A stretch of 64,000 nt of DNA from CAVOXO01 sp963700425 (lineage in GTDB: Bacteria; Actinomycetota; Acidimicrobiia; Acidimicrobiales; Microtrichaceae), in NCBI GenBank assembly GCA_963700425.1, contig CAVOXO010000003.1, positions 372,001 through 436,000 of the forward strand, read 5' to 3'. Below, one piece after another: positions 55,256-64,000 of the stretch. How positions within the stretch are numbered: the first letter of the stretch is position 1; every line of letters begins with the position of its first letter. The translations under genes and the position numbers were made by a program. The notes below the pieces were generated by a model that worked only from the letters and a program-made list of their open reading frames with translations, was not told where the DNA came from and searched no databases.

Positions 55256-57845
55256 TCAGTCCTCGTGGGTGGCCGCCAGCTCCACGTCCACTCCGTAGTC
55301 CCCGACGCGGTGAGAGGCTGGCGATACCGCCGGCGGCGACGACGTCGTCGCGTACCGGCCTCGAGGGCGATCAGCCGATGCCTCGGGCGCCGAGACGCGA
55401 CCCGCTCCACCGCAGCCTTCATCCCCACCTTGGCGACCGACTTGGCCCGGCGAACGTCGCGCAATCACATCCGCGGCGATGGTCGAGGTGACCTCGCCGT
55501 CCCACCACCAGCCGGTCGGCCAACTCGTCGGGCGTGGGCCACGTGGCGGAGTGAATCGAACCTTCCATCCACCACGACCACACCTCTTCGGTGGCGAAGG
55601 GAAGAAAGGGTGCGAACAGTCGCTGGAGAACGGCGAGCGCCGCGGCGAGGCTGTTGGCCGCCGACGCCGCGGCTGGCCCCTCGCCGTAGGCGCGGGTCTT
55701 GACCAACTCGAGGTAGTCGTCGCAGAAACGCCAGAAGAAGGCCTCGGTGCGTTCGAGGGCATCGCGCGTAGTCGAACTCCTCGAAGGCGTCGGTGGCGTC
55801 GGACACCAGATCGGCCAGCTCGCCGAGGAGTGCCCGGTCCACCGGTTCGGTGACGTCGCCGTGGGGGTCGCCGCCGAAGCTCGAGGGCGAATCGCGACGC
55901 GTTGAGGACCTTGATGGCCAGTCGGCGCCCGACCTTCATCTCCCCTTCGTCGAACGCCGTGTCGGTCCCGGGTCGCCCGCTGGCGGCCCAGTAGCGGACG
56001 CCGTCGGAACCGTGGGTGGTCAACATGTCGATCGGGGTGATGACGTTGCCCTTCGACTTCGACATCTTCTTGCGGTCGGGGTCGAGAATCCACCCCGACA
56101 GCGCCGCGTGCGTCCAGGGCGCTGAGCCATGAGCGAAGTGTGAGCGGACCACGAGGAGAAGAGCCAGGTGCGGATGATGTCGTGGCCTTGGGGCCTCAGG
56201 TCCATGGGGAAGGTGCGGGCGAAGAGGTCGTCGTCATAGCCCCAACCGCACGCGATCTGAGGAGTGAGCGACGACGTCGCCCAGGTGTCGAGAACATCGG
56301 GATCTCCCGACGAATCCGTTGGGTCGGCCCCGCTGCGGTTTCGTCGAATCCGTCGGGACAATGCGACTGCGGGTCGATCGGCAACCGATCGACATCGGGT
56401 ACCAGCGGAGCTCGTGGTCGACGGTGCCGTCGTCGGCATCCAGCCGATACCAGAGCGGGCACGGGCACCCCGAAGTAGCGCTGTCGACTGATGATCCAGT
56501 CGCCGTTGAGACCGCCGACCCAGTCGGCGTAGCGGGTCTGCATGTAGGCCGGATGCCAGTGAACCTCGTCGCCGCGGGCCACGAGGGCGTCTCGGATGTT
56601 CGTCGCGGCCGCCGTTGCGGATGTACCACTGGCGGGTGGTCACGATCTCGAGTGGACGGTCACCCTTCTCGAAGAATTTCACGGGGTGGGTGATGGTCGT
56701 GGGTTCGCCTCGCAGCGCGCCGGTTCGGTGAGCAGGTCGACCATGACGTTGCGTGCACCACCGGCGCCCTTTGCGGGCGAGGCGCGTATACGCCTCGCGG
56801 CCGTCGTCGGTCGTCGATCCATGGACGGGGTGTCGGCGGCGAACCGACCGTCGCGTTCGATCACCGATCGGGTCTGAAGGTTCAGTTCACGCCACCAGTG
56901 ACGTCGGTGAGGTCACCGAAGGTGCAGATCATGGCCACGCCGGTGCCCTTGTCGGGCTCGGCCAGGGGGTGGGCGCGAATCGGGCACCTCGACCTCGAAG
57001 ACGGGGGTGCGCACCGTGGGTCGAACAGGGCCCGGTACCGCTCGTCGTCGGGGTGGGCCACCAGCGCGACGCAGCTGACGATCAGCTCGGGTCGGGTGGT
57101 CGAGATGACGATGTCCGAGCCGTCGGGCGCTCCGAACGCGATGTCGTGATAGGCACCCGGACGCTCGCGGTCCTCCAGCTCGGCCTGGGCCACCGCCGTC
57201 TGAAAGGTCGTGTCCCACAGGCACGGGGCCTCGGCTGCTGTAGGCCTCGTCGCGCTCCAGGTTCCCAGGAACGCCGCTCTGGCTGATCCGCTGCGTGACC
57301 GTTCGTCGATGGTCGCGTAGGAGTGGTTCCAGTCGACCGACAGTCCGAGCCGACGGAACAGCTCCTCGAAGGTCGACCTCGTCGATGGCGGTCAATTCGT
57401 GGCACAGGTCGATGAAGTTGCGTCGGGAGATCGCCACGAAGTCGCCCCGGTCCTTGGGGCGAGGAGTCCGGTGGGACGAAGTCGGGGTCGAAGGCGACCG
57501 TAGGGTCGCAGCGCACCCCGTAGAAGTTCTCGACCCGCCGCTCCGTGGGGAGACCGTTGTCGTCCCAGCCCATCGGATAGAAGACCGATCGCCACACATC
57601 CGCCGGTATCGGGCCATGCAATCGGTATGGGTGTAGCTGAAGACGTGACCGACGTGCAGGGATCCCGACGCGGTGGGAGGCGGAGTGTCGATGGAGAAGA
57701 CGTCGTGTCGATCGGGCGCTTCGGTCGAAGGCGTACGTCTGGTCGTGTTCCCAGAATGCGGCCCACTTCTCCTCGACTCCGTCCAGGGATGCACGATCGG
57801 GGATCGGACCGTTGGGGACGCGGTGTGGGGTGCGAGGGTCGTCAC
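55256..57845 (-). CDS. valS: valyl-tRNA synthetase (many frame breaks)
   Basis: Class I tRNA synthetase of about 862 residues, the actinobacterial ValS form. The HIGH motif is HVGH in SGSLHVGHVFSY, the editing domain contains ISTTRPELI, and the KMSKS motif is in DRKKMSKSKGNVITPID; the anticodon domain ends with GVDVELAATHE. Breaks occur at about ten places. As ValS is essential, the gene must be functional in the living cell, so the breaks are probably sequencing errors. The GTG at 57845 is supported by TAGGGT seven bases upstream; a TTG at 57852 is in another frame. Confidence 0.87.
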
Positions 57846-57852
57846 GGGCCAA

Positions 57853-57858
57853 ACCCTA
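57853..57858 (-). promoter_or_regulatory. leaderless -10 element (TAGGGT) of valS
   Basis: TAGGGT on the minus strand is seven bases before the GTG at 57845. It decides the start in a region where the reading frame breaks early. Confidence 0.5.
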
Positions 57859-57927
57859 CAAGTGGGCCGAACGGACCCGGAACGACGGGAAATTCCGCAA
57901 ATCCTCGCAGATCGGCGGCAGGGGCGC

Positions 57928-58051
57928 TATCGTGGAGCGATGGTCCAGGGGGGCTGAAACTGATTACGCCGAAGGGCTGCAAGATGTGTCAGGTGGATCG
58001 GGGGCCATCCACCAACTAAGTGACTCACGTCACGGGGAAGAGGAGGTTGCG
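57928..58051 (+). promoter_or_regulatory. promoter and structured leader of the small lipoprotein
   Basis: TATCGT (57928-57933) is six bases before an ATG at 57940 that opens only five codons (MVQGG). A second short frame at 57984-58019 encodes MCQVDRGPSTN. Within it lies a perfect seven-base hairpin, GGTGGAT (57992-57998) with ATCCACC (58007-58013). GTGACTCACGTCAC at 58020-58033 is a further palindrome, directly ahead of AGGAGG (58041-58046). This looks like a 112-base regulatory leader. Confidence 0.45.
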
Positions 58052-58189
58052 ATGCGTCGCACTCGTCGAATGGTTCTCGGGGCCATGATGTTGTCCATTC
58101 CGTTCGCCACGGCAGCGTGCACCATTCCGGTGGGACCGTGCAACCTGACGATTCTCGAAGGTCCGACCGTCGTCAGCTGTACGTTCTGA
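58052..58189 (+). CDS. 45-residue predicted lipoprotein
   Basis: A very short exported protein. Arg-rich start, hydrophobic core and the lipobox TAAC (MRRTRRMVLGAMM then PFATAAC) give a complete lipoprotein signal, leaving a mature part of only about 24 residues with two further cysteines (PCNLT; VVSC). AGGAGG lies five bases before the ATG, which makes the gene credible despite its size. Function unknown. It is followed by a strong hairpin at 58207-58234, so it is probably monocistronic. Confidence 0.65.
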   Translation: MRRTRRMVLGAMMLSIPFATAACTIPVGPCNLTILEGPTVVSCTF

Positions 58190-58206
58190 CCTGAACGGAA
58201 TAGCGG

Positions 58207-58234
58207 AGAGGGTCGGGGCCGGCCCCGGCCCTCT
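58207..58234. terminator. strong hairpin, probable terminator
   Basis: AGAGGGTCGGGGCC and GGCCCCGGCCCTCT are adjacent arms of a 28-base inverted repeat, with a single G-T wobble. A few central pairs must open to form the loop. No T-run follows, as is common for actinobacterial terminators. It sits 17 bases after the lipoprotein stop. Confidence 0.6.
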
Positions 58235-58283
58235 TCGCGTCCATGTTCGGCGGCCCCCTGGGTCGCCCGGCGCCGATTCCACC

Positions 58284-59834
58284 ATGCTGATTCCCGACGT
58301 CATCGGCTTCGCGGCCACCAATACCCCGACGCGATCGCTCTGATCGACGGCGACCGTTGTGACCTTCGCCGAGCTGTGGGCGGAGGTGTCGACCATGCCG
58401 CAGTTCTCGCCGCCGCGGCCGACGCCGGAGATCGGGTCTTCATGGTGTCGGCGCAATCGATCCGAGATGGTCACCTTTCTCTATGCGGCTCCTCTGGCGG
58501 GCGTCGTCGCGGCGTTCGGCAACATGAGGCTCCACACCGAGGAGATCCGGGCCCACATCGACGACGTCGGCCCGACCGTCCTCGTCGGATCCGATGACCA
58601 GCTCTCCCGTCTCGCGGGGATCGGCTGGACACGGTTCGACGGACGTCGGTTTCGACGACGGGTCGGCGACATCGCACCTCGCCTCGGGCGCGCCTCGTAC
58701 CGCCTCGTCGTCGACCGCGGCGATGAACGGGGCCGACGATGTCGCATGGATCATCCACACGTCGGGGACCACGGGCGCGCCAAGGGCGCGTGTCTCGACC
58801 CACCGCAGCGTCATCGCCGCGGTACTCAACACGTCGTCGGTCGTCCGCTCGCGCGACGACGACGTGTACCTGTTCCCGTTTCCGCTGTTCCACGTGGCGT
58901 CGTACAACGTCGTCCACGCCCACCTTCGTCGACGCCCCGTCGTGCTGATGTAGCGGTTTCGACGCCACCGACGTCCTCGATCTGGTTCCCCGCCACCGGA
59001 TCACGTCGATGTCGCTCGCGCCGACGATGATCTCCATGCTGTTGGATCATCCCGACCGGCCCGAGGCGGATCTGACCTCGCTTGCGGACGATCGCGTACG
59101 GCGCCTCTGCCATTCCGCTCGCAACCCTGCGAACGTGGTCTGGCCGAGCTGGGGTGCGACTTCGCTCAGGGATACGGGATGACCGAGTTGTCGGGCAACG
59201 CCACGTTCCTGGACCCCGCAGCTGCATCGTCGGGCCGTGACAGGGGAGTCCTGGCTCCTGGGTGCCTGCGGCGTGCCGGGCCCGTTGCGTCGGTGAGCTG
59301 GTGACGACGAGGACGGTGCGACGTTGTCGATCGGAGGAACCGACGGTGAAGTCTGATTCGGGAGACCAGGTGTTCTCCCACTACTGGGAGCGACCGGCGA
59401 CCACCGCGGACGCGTTCGTCGAGGCCTGGTTTCGCACGGGAGACGTCGGTCGTCGACGCGAAGGGTGCTCAGCATCGTCGATCGCCGCAAGGACCTCATC
59501 GTCACCGGAGGGGAGAACGTGGCCTCTCGCGAGGTCGAGGACGCACTGTCGTCCCATCCCGATGTGGCGGCCGTGGCCGTCGTGGGTCGCCCCGACGACC
59601 GATGGGGAGAAGCGGTGTGCGCGGTGGTCGTGCCCCGGGATCCCGAACGGTTCGACCCCGACGCCCTGCTGACGTGGGCCCGAGATCGACTCGGCGGATT
59701 CAAGGTCCCCAAGTCGTCGTCGTCGTCGAGCCATTCCGCTCGGAGCGTCGGGGAAGGTGTTGAAGGCGCCATTGCGGACGTTGGTCGCGACCGAGGACAC
59801 CGACGCCGACGAGGCCGACGGGGCTCGAGGCTGA
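58284..59834 (+). CDS. AMP-dependent acyl-CoA synthetase (many frame breaks)
   Basis: A third ANL ligase, about 516 residues. The P-loop is IIHTSGTTGAPR, with YLFPFPLFHVASYN, FAQGYGMTELSGNA (A5), AWFRTGDVG (A7), DRKDLIVTGGENV (A8 hinge) and a final ASGKVLK lysine region. Breaks are frequent (near 58350, 58440, 58640, 58780, 58950, 59110, 59240, 59450 and 59720). The substrate is unknown. The reconstructed end is TGA at 59834. It is followed after 107 bases by the GGDEF gene on the other strand. Confidence 0.78.
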
Positions 59835-59941
59835 CGAGGAGACCTTCGCGCCGGGATGCGGACGGCGTCGTCGGTTCGCGCCGGCTCGACCACGTCGCCC
59901 GGCGGAATCGGTCGACCCGGGGGAGTCGTCGCGATACCCGA

Positions 59942-61196
59942 TCAGTCGGTGTCGCCGAAGGTGGCGTCGGTGAACTGAGTTCCCTGGACCCGGTTGCCGC
60001 CGGCCTGCTTGGCGACGGCGAGAGCAACGTCCGCCGCCTCGATGATGCTGGCCACGTCGTGACCCGCCCGCCGGTCCGCGATGCCGACGCTGAGGCTGAA
60101 CGAGGCGATGTCGCTCGTGGCGAAGGACAGGACGAGCGCTTCGCGAACCCGTTCGAGAGCCGAAACGGCCTGGCCGGCCGAACACGACGACAACACGCAG
60201 ACGAATCGATCGCCACCGAAGCGGGAGATCACGTCGGTCGGCCGAAGGGTCGCATCGACGACGTCGACGTAGAACGTCGAGAGCACGGTCGCCCGCCGCG
60301 GCGCCGTGGCGGTCGTTGTAGCCGGAGAATCCGTCGATGTCGCACAGGGCGATCGAGCAGTCGCCGCCCGATTCGATCGCGGCCTCGGCGATGCCGAGGG
60401 CGTCGTGGTGGTCGAGGAGGGCGCCCACGTCGCGGCGGGCCCCCTCGATTCGCTCGGCCCGTCGGTGACGCAGGGTGGCGATACTGGTGCCGACGCTCCT
60501 GCACGCCAGTTCCACGTCTCGACTTCGTCGGGGTGCGGTAGGTCGCCGGGAGCACCCGCCGACGTGGCGACTCCGATGAAGCCGTCGTCCAGAGGGATGG
60601 GAACGCACACCGTCGACACCGCCACGGGCTCGCCGGAGGAATGCGGACACCCTCCGATGTCGGTCGATGCCTCCGACATCGTCGTGTGGCCGCGGATGAG
60701 GGCGACGCACCGCGGCTGGGGCTCGAGCTCGACGGGGATCCCCATGCCGTCTGCCCCGACCGGAAGCGACCCACGCGACGTGTCGGCCGTCTCCACGGCT
60801 CAGCAGGATCGAGTTGTCCCGATCCCCGAGGACCTCGGACATCGTCCTCGCCACGAGCTCGACGAGCTCGGGCTCGCTCTGGGCCCCGTCGGCTGCCTTC
60901 TCGATGAGCGTCACGAGCTGCCGCCGCCGTTTCTCCGCGGCAGTCCTGGTCTCCTCACGGAGCCTCGAGCGACGTTCGTGATCGAGCTCGGCGCACAGCG
61001 GAGCGATGATGCCGAACCAGGCCATCATCGCCAGGAACAGCCCGAACGCGGTCCACGCGGCCACGACGACGGGCGCGGGGACGTCGGCGGGAATGGCCAG
61101 CGACATCGAGATGGCGCCGACCACGGCGACGCCGCCGAGAGCGACGGTGGCCCGCGCCGGACGATGGAGGTCGTGGGCACTCATACAGGTGTTCAT
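59942..61196 (-). CDS. membrane GAF-GGDEF protein with degenerate signature (frame breaks)
   Basis: A signalling protein of about 417 residues. Two N-terminal hydrophobic helices (VALGGVAVVGAISMSLAI and WTAFGLFLAMMAWFGIIAPL) are followed by a coiled-coil, a GAF-like domain (about residues 75-240) and a GGDEF domain. The diguanylate cyclase signature reads GGDRF: the catalytic Glu is Arg. The rest of the domain is normal (SLSVGIADRRAG). Breaks lie near 60420-60500 and 60790. Catalysis of c-di-GMP is doubtful, so a GTP or c-di-GMP sensor role is more likely. Confidence 0.75.
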
Positions 61197-61311
61197 CGGA
61201 CGATTCAGCCCGCAACTGAGCCTCACTCTCGGGCACGAATGCTCAACAACTCGTGGTCTCGGACCGATAAGTGGGGTTGAGGCCATCGCGCCGAAGGTCG
61301 AGGAGTTGAGG

Positions 61312-62836
61312 GTGCTGAGACAACACGACGCCATTGCGGGAGGAGCGCCGCGACGAATCGAGGACCTGGGCATCTCCCCCGGAATCGTCGAGGACATCGT
61401 GCTGCGCCGGGTCGTCCACGAGACCCAGATCACCATGGCCGCGCTCGGCGGAAGCTCTCTGCATCGCGGTCGGAATCGTCGAGGGAGTCGTTCAAGCGAT
61501 CTCCGCGACCGGAAGCTCGTGCGAGTACCAGGGCGCGGTCGGGCGGGACTATGTCGTCGTGCCGACGGTGGCCGGCCGGGAGGAGTGCCTCGTCCGGTCA
61601 CGGGAGTCCCGCTACAGCGGGGCGATGCCGGTGTCGCTCGATTCGTACACCGCGCTCGTTCATCTCCAACGCCCGAAGGTCGTCATCGACCGGGCACGTC
61701 TGACCCAGGCCCTCTCCGATCTCGTGGTGAGCCCCGAGATGATCGAGGCGTTCGGGCCCGCGGTTCTCAGCGAGGGGGCGCTGTTCCTCTACGGACCTCC
61801 CGGGACCGGCAAGACATCGTCTGGCCACCAGGGTGGTCCGGGCCATCGACGACGCCATCCTCGTCCCGTACGCCCTCGCGGTCGACGGATTCGTCATCAC
61901 CGTGTTCGACCCGACCGTGCACGAAGTGGTCGACGCCCCGGCCACCGTCCGACCAACGACCCCCGCTTCGTGTGGTGCAAGCGACCATCGGTCGTCACCG
62001 GCGGTGAACTCCAATTGGACATGTTGGACCTGCACTACGACCGCGACTGCCGGCGTCTACCAGGCTCCGCTTGCAGCTGAAGGCGAACAACGGCGTGCTG
62101 ATCATCGACGACTTCGGTCGTCAGGCCGTCCACCCCACCGCCCTGTTGAACCGGTGGATCGTGCCGCTCGACCGTCGCGTCGACTACCTGACCCTGGCCG
62201 GGCGGAAGATCGAGGTGCCCTTCGAACTCAAGGTCGTGATGTCGACCAACCTCGATCCCGCGGAGCTGGGCGACGACGCGTTCTTCCGTCGGGTGCGCAA
62301 CAAGATCTTCGTCGGGCCCGATCACCGACGATCAGTTCGACTGGATCCTTTCGCGCTGCGCCAAGGGCGCGTCGCTGGGGTGCGACGCGGTGGCCGCCAA
62401 GCGGCTCAAGGACGAGGCGCGCGAGAAGGGCGACGGCGAACTTCGTGCCTACCTGCCGAGCCTGGTCGTGGAGATGGCCCAGGCGATCATCACCTTCGAC
62501 AACCTCCCCTCGGTACTCACCGCGGACCTGGTCGATCGGGTACTCAGCCTCTACTTCACGCGCTTCGAGGAGGTCTCCTCCACGCCCGGCCCGATCGCGC
62601 CCGGCCCGGCCGCTCCGGGGGCACCCGCCGCTCCTGGCGGTGCCACGACCCGACCGGCGGCCGGCCAGACCGCGGCCGCACCGACGCCCGCTCCTGCCGC
62701 CGCGGCCCCGTCACCCACTCCATCGTCGCTTCGAGCCCCCGTGGCCGCGTCCGGCCGCGGGGCACCGTTCGTAGACGCCCCCTCCGATCGGCGGGGGTAC
62801 GGCGCCCCGGGCCCGTCGAGCGCCGACGTCCGTTAG
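61312..62836 (+). CDS. AAA-family ATPase with N-terminal winged-helix segment (several frame breaks)
   Basis: An ATPase of about 507 residues. The N-terminal 60 residues (LGISPGIVEDIVLRRVV and AEALCIAVGIVEGVVQAI) form the winged-helix pair often found in this group. Walker A is LYGPPGTGKTS, Walker B is VLIIDDFG, and the sensor is VVMSTNLDP. The C-terminal 80 residues are Pro/Ala-rich and disordered. Breaks lie near 61450, 61815, 61950, 62070 and 62315. Such ATPases occur near type IV pilus or Tad-like loci, but no such genes are seen here. The GTG start has GAGGAG six bases upstream. Confidence 0.75.
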
Positions 62837-62839
62837 GCT
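62834..62839 (+). promoter_or_regulatory. leaderless -10 element (TAGGCT) of the DUF4279 gene
   Basis: TAGGCT lies seven bases before the GTG at 62847 and supports that codon over the ATG at 62850. It overlaps the TAG stop of the ATPase gene. Confidence 0.4.
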
Positions 62840-62846
62840 CCGGCCG

Positions 62847-63245
62847 GTGATGGACCCGAGTGATGTCGATGTGGGGCTGCCCTGGGCTCAGGCGTCGCTG
62901 AGGATCGCGTCCGACACGCTGAACGGGGACGCGATCTCGGAACTTCTCGGCATGTCGCCGTCGTCCACGCGAACGTCGGAGGGCGAGCCGACGTTCACCG
63001 TGTGGATGCACGATCAGCGTCTCGAGCCGTCCGTCGCCATCGAGGACCACGTCTACCTTCTCGCCGATGAACTGCGCGACAGGGAAGAGGCTCTCGCCGG
63101 CCTGTCCGAGGTGGCCACCGTCGAGATCTGGCTCAGCTTCTCCGCCGGACGGCGGCACGTACCCGCCGTTCTCGACAGTGCGCTTCTGGCGCGTCTGGGG
63201 GCCCTGGGGGTCGATCTGGTCCTCGATCCCTATCCGTCCCTGTGA
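62847..63245 (+). CDS. DUF4279-domain protein
   Basis: A 132-residue protein that fits the DUF4279 pattern (QASLRIASDTLNGDAISELLGMSPSST at the start, then VYLLADELRDREEALAGL). Members are small cytoplasmic proteins of unknown function, sometimes linked to immunity or toxin clusters. The frame is intact. It lies between the AAA ATPase and cysS and has its own leaderless promoter. Confidence 0.75.
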   Translation: MMDPSDVDVGLPWAQASLRIASDTLNGDAISELLGMSPSSTRTSEGEPTFTVWMHDQRLEPSVAIEDHVYLLADELRDREEALAGLSEVATVEIWLSFSAGRRHVPAVLDSALLARLGALGVDLVLDPYPSL

Positions 63246-63261
63246 CCGTCGGCTCCACCGC

Positions 63262-63267
63262 TAGCGT
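63262..63267 (+). promoter_or_regulatory. leaderless -10 element (TAGCGT) of cysS
   Basis: TAGCGT lies seven bases before the ATG at 63275. Spacing and sequence match the fumarase and trkH promoters. Confidence 0.5.
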
Positions 63268-63274
63268 CACCGCC

Positions 63275-64000
63275 ATGATCAGGCTGTACGACACGGCAAC
63301 GTCCACGGTGAGACCACTGGAGGTGCGCGACCCCGGACGTGTGTCGATGTACGTCTGCGGCCCCACGGTCTACGGCGCCGCCCCACCTCGGCCACGGTCG
63401 GTTCTCGCTGGTCTTCGACGTGCTCCGTCGCTATCTCGAGTGGAGCGGGTTCGAGGTCGACTACGTGTCGAACATCACCGACATCGACGACAAGATCATC
63501 GACAGGGCCGCCGAGCTCGGCCGCAGCACCGACGAGGTGACGTCTCGGAACGAGGTGTCGTGGTACGAGATGATGGACGCCATCGGCGTGAAGCGGCCGA
63601 CATCCGACCCGCACGCGACCGCCTACGTCGACCCAGATGGTGGCCCTCATCGGCGAGTTGATCGATGTCGGAGCCGCCTACGTGGCGCGCCGACGGGGTG
63701 TACTTCCGCCCCGGCAGGGTCGCGGACTACGGGCTGCTGGCGCACCAGGACCTCGATTCGCTGCGCGCCGGGGCACGGGTCGAGGTCAGTTCGGTGAAGG
63801 AGTCTCCCGTCGACTTCGCGCTCTGGAAGCTCGCCAGGTCCGACGAGCCGTCGTGGCCCTCGCCGTGGGGTGACGGCCGTCCCGGCTGGCACACCGAATG
63901 TGTGGTGATGTCACTCGATCTCCTCGGTGACGGCTTCGACATCCACGGCGGCGGCCAGGACCTGTGCTTCCCCCACCACGAGAACGAGAGGGCTCAGGCC
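63275..64000 (+). CDS. cysS: cysteinyl-tRNA synthetase, 3' partial (frame breaks)
   Basis: The first third of a class I cysteinyl-tRNA synthetase that runs out of the window. The zinc Cys is in YVCGPTVYG, HIGH is HLGHGR, and GGGQDLCFPHHENE gives further zinc ligands. VSNITDIDDKII is the hallmark that favours CysS over the mycothiol ligase MshC, although the two are related. Breaks lie near 63380, 63635 and 63690. TAGCGT seven bases upstream supports the ATG. Confidence 0.87.

Noticed and set aside
57940..58019. A mycofactocin-like or other RiPP precursor in the lipoprotein leader
   Set aside because: The short frames lack the conserved C-terminal mycofactocin pattern, there are no maturation enzymes nearby, and the longer peptide needs an assumed extra base.
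33855..59720. Programmed ribosomal frameshifting
   Set aside because: There are too many breaks, in both directions, without slippery heptamers or a common downstream structure. Assembly indels explain them better.
33489..63700. Large-scale pseudogene formation or a degraded genomic island
   Set aside because: Motifs remain intact, essential synthetase genes are affected equally, and base composition does not change at the boundary.
63275..64000. Mycothiol ligase MshC instead of CysS
   Set aside because: The DIDDKI segment and the rest of the N-terminal part fit cysteinyl-tRNA synthetase better. The missing C-terminal part could still change this.

Overview
The window is high-GC DNA from an actinobacterium, most likely a free-living lineage of the Acidimicrobiia type. 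This is an inference from gene content. The main pointers are two coenzyme-F420-type oxidoreductases, single-chain biotin-dependent carboxyltransferase, actinobacterial-type ValS, a SpoIID/LytB lipoprotein, an MT0933-like antitoxin and DUF2510/DUF4870 proteins. At least fifteen genes have a -10-like hexamer (TAnnnT) only 6-8 nt before the start codon, which indicates widespread leaderless transcription. No rRNA, tRNA, CRISPR array, insertion sequence or phage gene was seen, and no gene-free stretch exceeds 300 bases.

Layout. 0-3.6 kb: carboxyltransferase (5' partial), enoyl-CoA hydratase and acyl-CoA ligase. 3.7-5.6 kb: a DUF1385 membrane protein, a CsoR-family repressor with its own operator, and a TauE/SafE exporter. 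5.7-9.8 kb: SDR, Ddn-like F420 enzyme, GH3 glycosidase and PlsC-type acyltransferase. 9.8-14.5 kb: acetyltransferase, UppP, TetR and, divergently, an AlkB dioxygenase behind a LexA-type SOS box, then class I fumarase. 14.5-19.3 kb: D-aminoacylase-type amidohydrolase, TetR, SpoIID-domain lipoprotein. 19.3-22.5 kb: trkH-trkA-dus potassium/tRNA operon. 22.6-30.6 kb: M8-like metallopeptidase, RarD, luciferase-like F420 enzyme, an unrecognised zinc-ribbon protein, a ClC channel and HMG-CoA lyase. 30.6-33.4 kb: an operon of MBL hydrolase, phosphotransferase and a small acidic protein. 33.5-39.8 kb: two coupled ABC-2 exporter pairs, FGGY kinase and zinc alcohol dehydrogenase. 39.8-46.0 kb: HerA-like ATPase, small antitoxin-like protein, FAD amine oxidase and two CoA-ester lyases. 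46-55 kb: DUF4870 protein, orphan protein, tyrosine phosphatase, peroxiredoxin, then coupled beta-galactosidase, acyl-CoA ligase and di-heme oxidoreductase. 55-64 kb: valS, a tiny lipoprotein, another acyl-CoA ligase, a GAF/GGDEF protein, an AAA ATPase, DUF4279 and cysS (3' partial).

Together the genes describe an aerobic heterotroph that uses fatty or organic acids (acyl-CoA ligases, hydratase, carboxylase, lyases) and sugars (GH3, GH2, FGGY kinase), with DNA-alkylation repair, probable reactive-sulfur sensing, and cell-wall recycling.

A caution for every reader: about 23 genes contain one or more frame breaks, dense after 33 kb, and they include the essential genes valS and cysS. The breaks leave domains and motifs intact when frames are joined, so I read them as base-calling indels in the assembly rather than pseudogenes. 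Coordinates for such genes span the whole reconstructed gene.
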